Below, in pieces: positions 54,794-64,000 of a stretch of 64,000 nt of DNA; the first letter of the stretch is position 1, and the number at the start of each line of letters is the position of its first letter. The stretch is from Gymnodinialimonas sp. 57CJ19. Its GTDB lineage: Bacteria; Pseudomonadota; Alphaproteobacteria; Rhodobacterales; Rhodobacteraceae. Under the pieces are notes generated by a model. That model made no database searches. It was not told the origin of the DNA and saw nothing but the letters and a program-made list of their open reading frames with translations. Made by a program: the position numbers and the translations under genes. The DNA is taken from NCBI RefSeq assembly GCF_038396845.1, contig NZ_CP151587.1, forward strand, positions 1,524,001-1,588,000. The letters are read 5' to 3'.

Positions 54794-56119
54794 ATGTCCG
54801 TCGTCACTCGGTTCGCCCCGTCCCCCACCGGTTTCCTGCATGTGGGAAACCTGCGCACAGCGCTGTTCAATTTCCTGATCGCGCGCAAAGCTGGTGGTGA
54901 GTTCATTCTGCGCCTCGATGATACGGACCCGGAACGCTCCACTCAGGAATTTGCCGACGGTATTCAAGAGGATCTGGAATGGCTGGGCCTGACGTGGGAC
55001 CGGATCGAAAAGCAGTCGAACCGCTTTGATCGCTATGCCGCAGCGGCCGATGAGCTGCGCGAGAAGGGGCGGTTCTACGAGGCATGGGAAACGCCAACAG
55101 AACTGGACCTGAAGCGCAAGAAGCAACTAAATATGCATCTGCCTCCGGTCTATGACCGCGCGGCGTTGGCCTTGTCTGATGACGAAAAGGCCGATCTACG
55201 GGCGGAGCGGGGCCAGGGTGTCTGGCGCTTCAAGCTGGATCAAGAGCGGATTGAATGGCACGATGGCATTCTGGGTGACCTGTCGATTGATGCCGCCTCG
55301 GTGTCTGATCCGGTGCTGATCCGGGCCGACGGGCAGGTGCTATATACCATCGCTTCGGTGGTGGATGACACGGATATGGGCGTGACCCATGTGGTGCGCG
55401 GCTCGGACCATGTGACCAACACGGCGACGCAAATCCAGATCATGGAGGCGCTTGGCAAGACAGCGCCCGCTTTCGCCCACCATTCCCTGCTGACCGGCCC
55501 TCAGGGAGAGGCGCTGTCCAAGCGCCTTGGCACCTTGGCGCTGCGTGATCTGCGTGAAGCGGGGGTGGAGCCGATGGCGCTGCTGTCGCATATGGCGCGG
55601 ATCGGTTCTTCCCAGCCGATTGAGCTGGCGGCGTCGGTGGATGATTTGGCGGAAGGGTTCGATTTGAACCACTTCGGCTCGGCCCCCACCAAGTTTGATG
55701 TGGAAGACCTCTGGCCGCTGACCGCCAGCGTGCTGCACGAAACCCCGTTTGAGGACGTGGCCGATGAAGTCGCGGCCCTTGGGGTGCCCGCAGATATCGC
55801 GCCTGCGTTCTGGGACGTGGCCCGTGCCAACATCGGCAAACGCTCCGAGACCGCCGACTGGTGGGCGCTGTTCCGTGATGGTGCCACGCCGCTGGTCGAT
55901 GACGAAGACAAGGCGTTCATCGCTGAAGCCTTCGCGATGCTGCCGGACCTGCCCTATGACGACACGACCTGGGGCAACTGGACCTCTGCCGTGAAGGAGG
56001 CCACAGGCCGCAAGGGCAAAAACCTGTTCATGCCCCTGCGCAAGGCGGTGACAGGGCGCGAGAAAGGGCCAGAGATGGCGGGGGTCATGCGCCTGATGCA
56101 GGTGAAGCCGTCCCTTTGA
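54794..56119 (+). CDS. gltX: Glutamyl-tRNA synthetase
   Basis: 441 residues, of the shorter type that many alphaproteobacteria keep next to a longer one. The class I HIGH-like motif is FAPSPTGFLHVGNLRTAL and the KMSKS-like motif is GEALSKRLG. Charges tRNA-Glu (or tRNA-Gln in an indirect pathway) with glutamate. The presence of a tRNA-Gln nearby makes misacylation followed by amidation plausible, but that is inference. A GC-rich hairpin follows at 56208. Confidence 0.94.
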   Translation: MSVVTRFAPSPTGFLHVGNLRTALFNFLIARKAGGEFILRLDDTDPERSTQEFADGIQEDLEWLGLTWDRIEKQSNRFDRYAAAADELREKGRFYEAWETPTELDLKRKKQLNMHLPPVYDRAALALSDDEKADLRAERGQGVWRFKLDQERIEWHDGILGDLSIDAASVSDPVLIRADGQVLYTIASVVDDTDMGVTHVVRGSDHVTNTATQIQIMEALGKTAPAFAHHSLLTGPQGEALSKRLGTLALRDLREAGVEPMALLSHMARIGSSQPIELAASVDDLAEGFDLNHFGSAPTKFDVEDLWPLTASVLHETPFEDVADEVAALGVPADIAPAFWDVARANIGKRSETADWWALFRDGATPLVDDEDKAFIAEAFAMLPDLPYDDTTWGNWTSAVKEATGRKGKNLFMPLRKAVTGREKGPEMAGVMRLMQVKPSL

Positions 56120-56207
56120 TCCAATGCGCTGATCCGGCGTTGTGACCGCCAGACCCCAGATGTTTCGCCGCGTGCTCGGCCTGCGGCCTGCGCGCACGAG
56201 CGACCAA

Positions 56208-56233
56208 GCGCCCTCGGCCAAGGCCGAGGGCGC
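56208..56233. terminator. GC-rich hairpin after gltX
   Basis: GCGCCCTCGGCC (56208-56219) pairs perfectly with GGCCGAGGGCGC (56222-56233). It has no T run, so intrinsic termination is uncertain. Confidence 0.35.
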
Positions 56234-56338
56234 GGTGGCGCAATAAGCAAAACGTGAAATGCGGGAAAACCGGGGGATTTTTTTATCGCGCAAATGTCCT
56301 AGGATCGAAGTCATTAAACCCCTTCGGAGATTTCTTTC

Positions 56339-56704
56339 ATGACACGTATTTTTCTTCTGATTGCCGCTACCGCATTGGTTTCGCCCACTCTCTCTGCTGC
56401 CCAGCAGGCTATCGAGGCCGGCCCGATCTGGAACCAGGGCCATGCCGACCAGGTCTGTCCTGCCGTCGCCGCCTCTCATGGGGGGACCTGGACGGGCCAT
56501 TGGTGGACAACGGTGGCGGGGCAGATGTCGGTTTGTCAGGTTAGCACGGCCGCGCCCACCCGCGCGGTCGAAGCAGGGCCAATCTGGAACCAAGGCCATG
56601 CCGACCAGGTCTGCCCCGCGGTCGCGGCCTCCCATGGGGGGACCTGGACGGGCCAGTGGTGGACCACCGTCGCCTCGGAGATGTCGGTCTGTGAAATCCG
56701 CTAA
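56339..56704 (+). CDS. Secreted two-repeat lectin of the MVL (mannan-binding) type
   Basis: 121 residues. Signal peptide IFLLIAATALVSPTLSAAQQ, then two nearly identical units of about 45 residues, each reading EAGPIWNQGHADQVCPAV and then GGTWTG, WWTTV and MSVC. This is the repeat pattern of the Microcystis viridis lectin (MVL) family, which binds oligomannose. Each repeat has two Cys that may form a disulfide in the periplasm or outside the cell. GGAGA lies upstream as ribosome site. The sugar ligand and role (adhesion, self-recognition, defence) are not readable from sequence. Confidence 0.82.
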   Translation: MTRIFLLIAATALVSPTLSAAQQAIEAGPIWNQGHADQVCPAVAASHGGTWTGHWWTTVAGQMSVCQVSTAAPTRAVEAGPIWNQGHADQVCPAVAASHGGTWTGQWWTTVASEMSVCEIR

Positions 56705-56762
56705 AGCGGGCGCACCGCAAATTTGAGTGGCACGGGGGCGGCCCCCGTGGCACGAAAGGCCT

Positions 56763-58155
56763 ATGGCAAACTCGCAAGCGGTCTTCCTGGAAGGCAACCT
56801 CTTCAAGCATATCTCCATCATGTCCCTGACATCTTCGGTGGGCTTGATGGCCGTTTTCCTTGTCGATTTCGTCGATATGATCTTCATCTCGATGCTGGGG
56901 AAAGAGGAACTGGCCGCCGCCATCGGCTATGCGGGGGCGATCTTGTTTTTCACCTCGTCATTCGGGATAGGCATGGCGATTGCCGCGGGCGCTTTGGTGG
57001 CGCGGGCCTTGGGGGCAGGCGATGGGGCGCTGGCGCGGCGACGGGCCGGGACCACCCTGCTGATCGGGTTTCTCTTCGGCAGTGCCTTTGCGGCGACTGT
57101 CTGGCTAAACCTGTCGTTTCTGGTGACGCTGCTCGGGGCCAGTGACGAGACCCATGATCTGGCGGTCAGTTACCTGCAAATCATTCTGCCATCCCTGCCT
57201 TTGCTGCTTCTGGGCATGGTGGGGGGGCGCGATCCTGCGGGCGCACGGAGATGCACGCCGGGCGATGATCGCGACGATTGTCGGCGGCGTGGTGAATGCC
57301 GTGCTCGACCCGATCCTGATCTTCGGCCTTGATCTGGAACTGACCGGCGCGGCCATCGCCTCGGTCTGTGCGCGGGTGTCGATTGCGGTCGTGTCTCTGA
57401 TCCCCATCTTTCGCCACCACGGCGGCTTGGCGCGGCCCACGCTGCCTGACCTGCGGCTGGATTTCGCACCCATCGTGGCGCTGGCCGCTCCGGCGGTCCT
57501 GACGCAATTGGCAACGCCCGTGGGACAAGCCTTCGTGACCCGCTCCATGGCCGCTTTCGGGGAAGAGGCCGTCGCGGGCATGGCCATCATCGGCCGTCTG
57601 ACGCCCGTGGCCTTCGGCGTGCTCTTTGCGCTGTCGGGGGCTGTGGGGCCGATCATTGGCCAGAACTTCGGCGCCGGGAAGCAGGACCGCGTGACCCGTG
57701 CGTACCGCGACGCCATGCTGTTCACCGCCCTTGTGGTGGTTTTCGTCAGCGCGGTGCTTTTCGGGCTCCGAGAACCCATCGCCGCGCTTTTCACAGCCAC
57801 CGGAGAGGCGCGTGACCTGCTGTTCCTGTTCTGCGGGCCCCTGGCGCTGCTGTTTTTCTTCAACGGTATGATCTTCGTGTCGAACGCCAGCCTCAACAAC
57901 ATCGGTTATCCCTATACCTCCACTTGGGTGAACTGGGGCCGCCACACCGTGGGCGTCATTCTTCCGGTGCTGGTCTTCTCGGCCTGGTTCGGGGCCGAGG
58001 GCGTGTTGATCGGGCAGTCGTTGGGCGGCGTCGTCTTCGGGATATTGTCCTTTGTGCTGGTGCGGCGGATCATCGGGACGGCGAAGACGGCTCCGCCGGA
58101 TGAGCCGTTCGCCCGCCAGGCACGTTTGCTGGCGCTCTTCCACCGCCACCGCTGA
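56763..58155 (+). pseudogene. MATE-family efflux transporter, frameshifted
   Basis: Two overlapping frames make one MATE protein of about 464 residues. The N-terminal part, from ATG 56763, reads FKHISIMSLTSSVGLMAVF and ends its family-like sequence at LLLLGMVGG. The rest resumes one frame over at AILRAHGDARRAMIATIVGG and runs through PIIGQNFGAGKQDRV. The break is in seven G at 57222-57228; six G restores the frame. The shift is either a real mutation, a length-variable tract or a sequencing error. If read in frame it would be an inner-membrane drug/cation antiporter. Confidence 0.85.
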
Positions 58156-58228
58156 CGCTCAAAAAAAATTGGGAACCATTGTTGCTGTCGCAGGTTGTTC
58201 CACCAACGCAACAACAAGGAGACACCCA

Positions 58229-58417
58229 ATGGAATATGGCATTCTCGGCCTCATCGTACTGATCGCCAACATCTACGCGATTTTCAAAACCTGGACCTCC
58301 GCGGCCTCTACTTTGGCCAAGGTCATCTGGACTGTCGTTATTCTGGTCCTGCCGGTCTTGGGCTTCATCGCTTGGCTGGTTGCTGGTCCAAAGGGCGGCA
58401 ACTCGATCAACGTATAA
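58229..58417 (+). CDS. Small PLDc_N-like membrane protein
   Basis: 62 residues with two membrane helices (ILGLIVLIANIYAIFKTW and VIWTVVILVLPVLGFIAWLV), the layout of the cardiolipin-synthase N-terminal domain (PLDc_N) found alone in many small proteins. The start at 58229 has AAGGAG 8 bases upstream; the longer frame overlaps the MATE gene. Function unknown. A bidirectional terminator follows. Confidence 0.75.
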   Translation: MEYGILGLIVLIANIYAIFKTWTSAASTLAKVIWTVVILVLPVLGFIAWLVAGPKGGNSINV

Positions 58418-58480
58418 CGGGCCGGCGCAGCGCTGTCGCGGAACCCTCCCTTCCGCCCTCGCTATTTGCTCGCTCAAGTC

Positions 58481-58507
58481 AAAGGCCACCCCTCGGGGTG
58501 GCCTTTT
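58481..58507. terminator. Bidirectional intrinsic terminator
   Basis: AAAGGCCACCCC (58481-58492) and GGGGTGGCCTTT (58495-58506) form a 12-base stem with A and T tails, between the convergent PLDc_N-like gene and dacB. It would serve both strands. Confidence 0.85.
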
Positions 58508-58531
58508 GGCGTTCGTCAAAACGGTGTCGGT

Positions 58532-60013
58532 TCAGGCGTAGACGGTGCCCCAGCGTTCGATCAGCGCTTGCTGCATCCGTTTGGCCGCGCCGTTGTAGGC
58601 GCGTGACCCGGCAGGGCGTTCGCGTTGATCCTCGGGAATCGCATCGCGGCGGTCCAGATCGGCGCTGAAAATGGTGAACGCCAGGTCTCTCCCCGACGGT
58701 GCGCGGGCAAACCCTGTCAGGGTTGAGACAAAGCTGAGCGTGCCGGTTTTGCCCACCACATCAACCGGGTGCTCCTGAATAACGTTGCCGTCGCCGTCGC
58801 GCATGGGGATGTCTTTCATCAACCCCCGCAACGGACCGTCGGGACCGGCTGAGATCAACGCGTGGGTCATGTCTTGCGGACGCAACCGGCTATCGACGCC
58901 AAGCCCCGAATGATCGACGAACCGCGCATTTCTCGCGCCCAGGGCCTCTTCCATCCATGCGGTCATCGCGGCCCCCGATTCGGGGAGGCTCGCCACCCTT
59001 TCGCCTGCCGCCTGGGTCGCCATCAGCCCCACAACCTCTGCTGTCAGATTGGTGGACCACCGCATCATCCCGCGCAGGATTTCATCGAGCGGGTCTGACA
59101 CATGCTCGACCAGAACCAGTGCCTCCTCCGGGGCGTGCAAGACGTATTCCGGTGTCTCAAGGCGGACCCCGTGATCGTCCATCAGGGTTTGGAACACTTC
59201 GGACATATAAGCGGCGGGGCGGCGCACGGGCAGCCATCTTGATCCGGCATTGCCAAGTGCGCCTCGGGCCACGGTCCAGGCGTCGTGGCTGGCGGCGTCC
59301 GAGTAGGTGTAGACCGGCGACGTGCGCTCCTCCACCCGCATGCGGGCGACCTGCACGGCGGGGCGCAGGGAGGCGGACCTTGCGTCCATCGAGATGGTGT
59401 AATCCTCGCCCACCCGTTCCCATTCAAAATGGACCCGGTTGAAATTGAGGTTCAGGGCAGAGATCGCCGGGTTATACCCCACATGAGGTAGCTGGCCGGG
59501 ATCAATCTGCCATATCTCGGGAAGAGCGCCAGTTGCCACCCGGAACCTTCCGGTGACCTCTCGGACCCCCAGATTGACCAAGTTTTCGGCCATCGTGGCC
59601 AGCGCATCGGTGTCAAACAGCGGGTCGCCAGAGCCGACCAACCACAGGTCTCCGTCCAGCCGCCCGTCGGCCACAACGCCGTCCGAGACAAGCCGGGTGC
59701 GGAAGCGGTAATTTGGGCCCAACCGGTCCAGGGCATAGGCGCTGCTAATGGTCTTGGCGACCGAGGCGGGGGGCAGCGGAAAGAGTGGGTTCATCACCTC
59801 CAACATCTCTCCGGTGGCAGCGTCTGCCACGGCAAAACCGATGCGCCCGCTCAGGCCGGCGGCCTGGACGATCTCGGCGGCCTCGGGGATGGTGCGGAGC
59901 AAAAAATCACTGGGGCGCGCAAGCGGGCGCAACGACCGTTCCGGTGCGGCAGCCCAAGCAGCGGGTGCGGTGCTTGCAAGAAGCCCGCTCAGAAATATCC
60001 GTCTGGAGATCAT
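58532..60013 (-). CDS. dacB: D-alanyl-D-alanine carboxypeptidase/endopeptidase (PBP4 type)
   Basis: 493 residues. Twin-Arg-like signal MISRRIFLSGLLASTAPAAW. Active-site Ser motif PPASVAKTISS, SxN motif STNLTAEVVG and KTG motif VVGKTGTLSF are all present, with the insertion typical of class C PBPs between the first two. It trims or cuts peptidoglycan peptides in the periplasm. Single gene, ending at the bidirectional terminator. Confidence 0.94.
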   Translation of the reverse strand: MISRRIFLSGLLASTAPAAWAAAPERSLRPLARPSDFLLRTIPEAAEIVQAAGLSGRIGFAVADAATGEMLEVMNPLFPLPPASVAKTISSAYALDRLGPNYRFRTRLVSDGVVADGRLDGDLWLVGSGDPLFDTDALATMAENLVNLGVREVTGRFRVATGALPEIWQIDPGQLPHVGYNPAISALNLNFNRVHFEWERVGEDYTISMDARSASLRPAVQVARMRVEERTSPVYTYSDAASHDAWTVARGALGNAGSRWLPVRRPAAYMSEVFQTLMDDHGVRLETPEYVLHAPEEALVLVEHVSDPLDEILRGMMRWSTNLTAEVVGLMATQAAGERVASLPESGAAMTAWMEEALGARNARFVDHSGLGVDSRLRPQDMTHALISAGPDGPLRGLMKDIPMRDGDGNVIQEHPVDVVGKTGTLSFVSTLTGFARAPSGRDLAFTIFSADLDRRDAIPEDQRERPAGSRAYNGAAKRMQQALIERWGTVYA

Positions 60014-60148
60014 CGATTCAAATCACTTGGCAGCGTGGGGTAGGTTACCTTGCCTAAGGGGCGACGCTCAACCCCCCGTAATGACACGATCTTGTGCAAT
60101 ATGTTGCGGGGTTTCCTTGCTTGACGAAGCGGAGTAGGGCAGGGGGCA

Positions 60149-61018
60149 ATGGACAAGAACACGCTTCGCGCACTGCCCCTTATGTTGCTTGCTATGGCGC
60201 TGATCCCCGCGGGGGATACGGCGGGCAAACTTCTGTCTGCGGGCGTCGGCACAGGCGGCGTCCCGGTCGCGCCGATCTTCATCGCCTGGAGCCGTTTTGC
60301 CATCGGGGCGCTGATGATCGCGCCCTTCGTCGCCCATCTCGTCGAGCCGCGTCTTTTTACTGATTGGCGCGTGTGGCTACGAGGCTTTCTGGTGGCGGGG
60401 GGCATTACCTCGATCCTGACGGCGCTCTCGACAGAGCCGATTGCGAACGTATTCGGTGCCTTCTTTGTCGGGCCCATCGTGTCTTGGCTCCTGTCCGTGT
60501 GGCTGCTGCGCGAACCGTTTTCGGCCCCGCGCTTCGGCCTGATCTGCCTCGGGTTTGTTGGCGTGATCCTGGTGGTCAAACCGGGCTTTGGCATGACGCC
60601 GGGCATGGGTTTTGCGGTGCTGGCGGGGCTATTTTATGGCTGCTACCTGGTGATGAGCCGCTGGATGGCCAACATTGCGCGGCCTCGGGCCTTGTTGTTC
60701 TCGCAATTGGTGATCGGGGCGCTGATCCTGTCGGTGCCGGGGATCTGGGCCATGCCGTCCATCACTGCGCCCGTGGTGGGGTTAACCTTGATATCCGCGG
60801 CCTGTTCCATGCTTGGCAACCTGCTTCTGATCATTGCTTACCGCCGGGCCGAAGCCAGCCGCATGGCACCTTTCGTCTATTCGCAACTGATCTGGGCGAC
60901 GTTGCTGGGCGCGTTGGTGTTTGATGCCTTGCCCGATGGCTTGGCCCTTGCGGGGATCGTTCTGGTGTTGGCGTCTGGCTTTGCGTCCCTTGCCGTGCGC
61001 GAACGCCCCGCCGCTTGA
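60149..61018 (+). CDS. DMT-superfamily (EamA) transporter
   Basis: 289 residues with about ten membrane helices in two EamA halves (LPLMLLAMALIPAGDTAGKL; GMGFAVLAGLFYGCYLVMSR). Exports or imports small metabolites; the substrate is unknown. It is convergent with nadD (8 bases between ends). Confidence 0.88.
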   Translation: MDKNTLRALPLMLLAMALIPAGDTAGKLLSAGVGTGGVPVAPIFIAWSRFAIGALMIAPFVAHLVEPRLFTDWRVWLRGFLVAGGITSILTALSTEPIANVFGAFFVGPIVSWLLSVWLLREPFSAPRFGLICLGFVGVILVVKPGFGMTPGMGFAVLAGLFYGCYLVMSRWMANIARPRALLFSQLVIGALILSVPGIWAMPSITAPVVGLTLISAACSMLGNLLLIIAYRRAEASRMAPFVYSQLIWATLLGALVFDALPDGLALAGIVLVLASGFASLAVRERPAA

Positions 61019-61026
61019 CTTGGCGT

Positions 61027-61626
61027 TTATTTCCACCCGCCTTTTGCGCGGATGGCCGAGCTTGAGACATCCAGCATTGGCACATTCAGGAAACACCAGG
61101 CCGGCGCATCGGATTGCCCCAACAGGCGGGCCGCGCTGGCGGGTAGCTTCGCGCTTCGGAACCTTTGGGCGGCCACGGAGGTCCTTGCGCTTATCCTGTC
61201 GCCGGGGCGGGCCAGAACACCCACGGGCACGTTGCCCATAATCCACTCCCACTGCTGCCAGCGATGGAATTGCGCCAGATTATCAGCGCCCATCAACCAG
61301 ACGAACCGGACGCCCGGGTACAAGCGGCACAGCTCTTTCAGGGTTTCGGCCGTGTATCTCGTGCCAAGTTTCGCTTCGATATCAGTCACCTCCACCCTTG
61401 GGTGTGTGACCAAATCCCTTGCGGCGGCCATGCGGCGGGGCAGGGGGGCGGGGCCGCGGGCCTTTAGCGGGTTTCCGGGGGAAACCAGCCACCACACGCG
61501 ATCCAGACCAAAGCGTTTCAGCGCCTCGCGCGAGACATGCACATGGCCTTTGTGGGGCGGGTCGAAGGACCCTCCAAACAGGCCGATGGTCTGGCCGGGT
61601 TGAGCATATGGCAAGTCGTGGCGCAC
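61027..61626 (-). CDS. nadD: Nicotinate-nucleotide adenylyltransferase
   Basis: 199 residues. The start is GTG at 61626. Nucleotidyltransferase motif [18 protein letters not shown] (HxGH) and C-terminal [12 protein letters not shown] (the ISSTxIR position). Makes NaAD from NaMN in NAD synthesis. Confidence 0.93.
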   Translation of the reverse strand: MRHDLPYAQPGQTIGLFGGSFDPPHKGHVHVSREALKRFGLDRVWWLVSPGNPLKARGPAPLPRRMAAARDLVTHPRVEVTDIEAKLGTRYTAETLKELCRLYPGVRFVWLMGADNLAQFHRWQQWEWIMGNVPVGVLARPGDRISARTSVAAQRFRSAKLPASAARLLGQSDAPAWCFLNVPMLDVSSSAIRAKGGWK

Positions 61627-61827
61627 GTCGCGGCCCCTTCGTTTGACGCGCTTTGATGGGGCGCGGGGGGCGGGCTGTCAATCGCTTGGCCCCGCAGGCG
61701 AGCGACGGGGAGATAGCGACAAGTTGAGGTAAGTTGCCCGCTGATTTTGCGCGGATGGCGTCGGGGCGTTAACTCCCGGTTCGCAAGCAGCGGCCTATGT
61801 TCCCGTGGATTCCAAGGGGCTGTTGCC

Positions 61828-63783
61828 ATGAACAATATAACCATGATGCTTGTCGCTTGGGCCGTTGGGCTTTGGCCGATGATACTTGAGCCCGCGATCC
61901 TGTTCGCGGCGATGGAGGTCGGCCTTGCTTCGCTCTTGATGCTGACCCTTGCCGTGTTGTTGATCAGGATGCGAGCGTCAAACACTGCCAGACATGCGCT
62001 TCAGGAAGTGGCGCAAACCCTTGATGATGTCTCGGCGCAGGAATCGATCCTTCGGGCCGTGGCGCAACACGCCAGTGATGGTTTGGTGTACCACGATATG
62101 GAGGGCCGCATCTTGTGGGCCAACCCGGCCTATTGCCATACCATGGGCCGGAGTTTGGAAGAGATTCTGGGCCGCCGCCCGCAGGAGTTCTGTTTCCCCC
62201 CCGATATGAAACCCGCCGAGGAAGAGATTGAGAATTTCCGTTTCAATCCATCGGGGTATGAGTTCAACAACCTTGTACGGCGGCCCAATATGCGCCGCAA
62301 TGGAGAGGTGTTTTGGCACGAATTCAACCTCGCCGTCGTTGAATCCCGTGACGGCGATGACCGGGTTGTCCTGTCCTCTCGCGATGTCACCACGCAGGTC
62401 AATCGCGAGGAAGAGCTGAAAGAAGCCCAATCCTATCTATTCCACGCCGCCAATCACGATGCGCTGACCGCCTTGAAAAACCGGGCGGCGCTGCTGGTCG
62501 ACATCGAAACCGTGCTTCGGGAACGGCGGCGCGAAGACCGTGAACTGGGGTTGGTTTTCATCGATCTCGACCACTTCAAAGCGGTCAATGACAGCAATGG
62601 TCACGCCGCGGGCGATCAACTGCTGATCCACGTGGCCGACGCGATGCGTGAAACGGCCCGCGAAGGAGATAGCCTGTGTCGTATCGGCGGCGACGAATTC
62701 GTTATGGCCTGTCCCGGCGTCGCCAGCTTCGATGAACTACAGCACATCGCCGATGCCCTGTTGGACCGCATCAGAACGCCGATCTACTGGGCCGATGCCA
62801 ACCTGTCGTGTGGGGCCTCCATCGGGATCGCACTCAGCAATGGGGATAATGTCACCGCCGAAGACCTGATCCGGTCCGCCGATTTCGCCCTTTACGAAGC
62901 GAAAAAACCCGGCGCGCCGCGCGTGGCCCGCTACGATGCCTTGTTGCACGAACGGCAAGAGGTCGAAAATGCCTTGATGGAGGAGTTTTCAGAAGCGCTC
63001 GATTCCGATGGAATCAGCTTCGTCTACCAACCCATCATGGACGCCCAGAAAGGCGAGATTCGCGCGTTTGAGGCTTTGGCCCGTTGGCAGCGAAGCAATG
63101 GCGAAACCGTTGGCCCCGACACCTTTCTCTCCTATGCCGCCCGGCTTAACCGTATGGCCGATATCGACTTCGCCGCGATCCGGGCGACCACCTCTCTGGT
63201 GTCGGAATTGCAGGCCAACGGCCATGAAATCCGCGGGGCGTTCAACACTTCTTCCGATGCCTTGGCCCATCCGGACTTCATGGAGCGTTTGGAGCATGAG
63301 GCGTGCCAGGCGGGCCTTGATGCCCACTCCCTTGTCGCCGAGGTGCTGGAAACCACCTTCTTCGGCTCGGACACCACCGATAGCGTCGCCGCCGCTCGAA
63401 TTGTGGAGCTGCGCAACAAGGGTTTCGTCGTCTACCTTGATGATTTCGGGGTGGGCTATGCGGGCCTCGCCCACCTGAGCCAGTTGGACGTCAGCGGTGT
63501 GAAGTTGGACCGGTCTTTGATCTCGAATGTTAACCATGACCGCTCTGCCCGGATCATCACCACCTCCATCCTGCGCCTGTGCGATGAACTGGGCGTTGGC
63601 ACCTTGGCCGAAGGGGTGGAAACCGCTGAACAGGCGGCGTTTCTGGTGGAACATGGCTGCTTCCGCCTGCAAGGCTTTGGCATTGCCCGCCCGATGGACC
63701 GGGCGTCCCTGATCGCGATGGCGGACGCCCGCGCGCCGATCATCATCCCTTCGGAACAAAGCTTCGCGGCAAAGTCCGCCTAG
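61828..63783 (+). CDS. PAS-GGDEF-EAL cyclic-di-GMP protein
   Basis: 651 residues from ATG 61828; the longer frame lacks a ribosome site. Two N-terminal membrane helices (MLVAWAVGLWPMI; LLMLTLAVLLIRM), a PAS domain (about 70-190), then GGDEF with RIGGDEFVMA near residue 286 and EAL with FEALARW near residue 413. The EAL metal and catalytic residues look kept (LDDFGVGY, AEGVETAEQ), so both c-di-GMP synthesis and breakdown are possible. It is likely to control surface attachment, an interesting companion to the adhesin-like locus, but the link is not shown. Confidence 0.92.
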   Translation: MNNITMMLVAWAVGLWPMILEPAILFAAMEVGLASLLMLTLAVLLIRMRASNTARHALQEVAQTLDDVSAQESILRAVAQHASDGLVYHDMEGRILWANPAYCHTMGRSLEEILGRRPQEFCFPPDMKPAEEEIENFRFNPSGYEFNNLVRRPNMRRNGEVFWHEFNLAVVESRDGDDRVVLSSRDVTTQVNREEELKEAQSYLFHAANHDALTALKNRAALLVDIETVLRERRREDRELGLVFIDLDHFKAVNDSNGHAAGDQLLIHVADAMRETAREGDSLCRIGGDEFVMACPGVASFDELQHIADALLDRIRTPIYWADANLSCGASIGIALSNGDNVTAEDLIRSADFALYEAKKPGAPRVARYDALLHERQEVENALMEEFSEALDSDGISFVYQPIMDAQKGEIRAFEALARWQRSNGETVGPDTFLSYAARLNRMADIDFAAIRATTSLVSELQANGHEIRGAFNTSSDALAHPDFMERLEHEACQAGLDAHSLVAEVLETTFFGSDTTDSVAAARIVELRNKGFVVYLDDFGVGYAGLAHLSQLDVSGVKLDRSLISNVNHDRSARIITTSILRLCDELGVGTLAEGVETAEQAAFLVEHGCFRLQGFGIARPMDRASLIAMADARAPIIIPSEQSFAAKSA

Positions 63784-63878
63784 GCCGCTTGTCGCCTTCC
63801 CAAACCCATTGATTGCCGTTCCCGCAACGCCCCTTTAAAGAAGGGCGCAACAGCGATTTTTTTGAACGGAGTGGACCC

Positions 63879-64000
63879 ATGGCCGCCTATCAATACGTGT
63901 ACCATATGGACGGTGTGTCCAAGACCTACCCCGGTGGTAAAAAGTGCTTTGAAAACATTCGCCTGTCCTTCCTGCCCGGTGTGAAAATCGGTGTCGTTGG
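63879..64000 (+). CDS. ettA: Energy-dependent translational throttle protein EttA, 3' end outside window
   Basis: The first 40 residues are visible: YQYVYHMDGVSKTYPGGKK followed by CFENIRLSFLPGVKIGVVG, the typical EttA start leading into Walker A. EttA is an ABC-F ATPase of the ribosome E site. CGGAG lies upstream of the ATG; a hairpin-like region with seven T (about 63828-63863) precedes it and may end the GGDEF/EAL transcript. Confidence 0.9.
   Translation, partial: MAAYQYVYHMDGVSKTYPGGKKCFENIRLSFLPGVKIGVV

Overview
The window looks like a chromosome segment of a marine alphaproteobacterium of the order Rhodobacterales (roseobacter type). The basis is gene content and protein style: an mreB-mreC-mreD-PBP2-rodA cluster, a KpsE/KpsT pair with kdsA, the shorter glutamyl-tRNA synthetase type and ettA. 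Most of it appears GC-rich, with a clearly AT-richer block from about 25 to 33 kb. These are judgements from reading, not from database searches.

Region 1 (1-24.6 kb) is the most unusual part. It opens inside a giant repeat protein (at least 5,312 residues, N-terminus off the window) made of beta-strand repeats, an alpha-helical tandem repeat, Calx-beta-like domains and RTX-like Asp/Gly repeats. Four genes follow on the same strand with 28, 6, 11 and 15 bases between them: a membrane adaptor with a GAF-like cytoplasmic half, a PqqD-like/M50-metallopeptidase/HlyD hybrid, a shortened SecA-like ATPase and a small periplasmic adaptor. After one unrecognised gene on the opposite strand comes an Omp85-type barrel that lacks POTRA domains. 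I read this as a candidate dedicated export system for the giant protein; no HlyB-type ABC exporter or TolC is present in the window.

Region 2 (24.8-33.4 kb) is a genomic island. An 18-base copy of the tRNA-Gln 3' end lies at 24812 and the intact tRNA-Gln gene at 33401-33475. Inside are a dead integrase fragment, a resolvase fragment, remnants of two IS3-family elements, a nearly intact 1,231-bp IS3 element with 13-bp inverted repeats, and a six-gene minus-strand surface-glycan operon (3,4-ketoisomerase, PLP aminotransferase, glycosyltransferase, acyltransferase, beta-propeller protein, GNAT/FemAB-like protein).

Region 3 (33.5-49.2 kb) holds envelope genes: a BON-MscS channel, kdsA, kpsE, kpsT, nhaA, a permease with its ArsR regulator, a uracil-DNA glycosylase family gene, an SseB-like gene, a hydroxyacid dehydrogenase, and the rod-shape operon mreB-mreC-mreD-mrdA-rodA on the minus strand.

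Region 4 (49.3-64 kb) is mostly housekeeping: wrbA, leuA preceded by a short leucine-rich leader peptide, an SDR, a DUF1801 protein, a PAS histidine kinase, a small zincin, gltX, a secreted two-repeat MVL-type lectin, a frameshifted MATE transporter, a PLDc_N-like small protein, dacB, a DMT permease, nadD, a GGDEF/EAL protein and the start of ettA.
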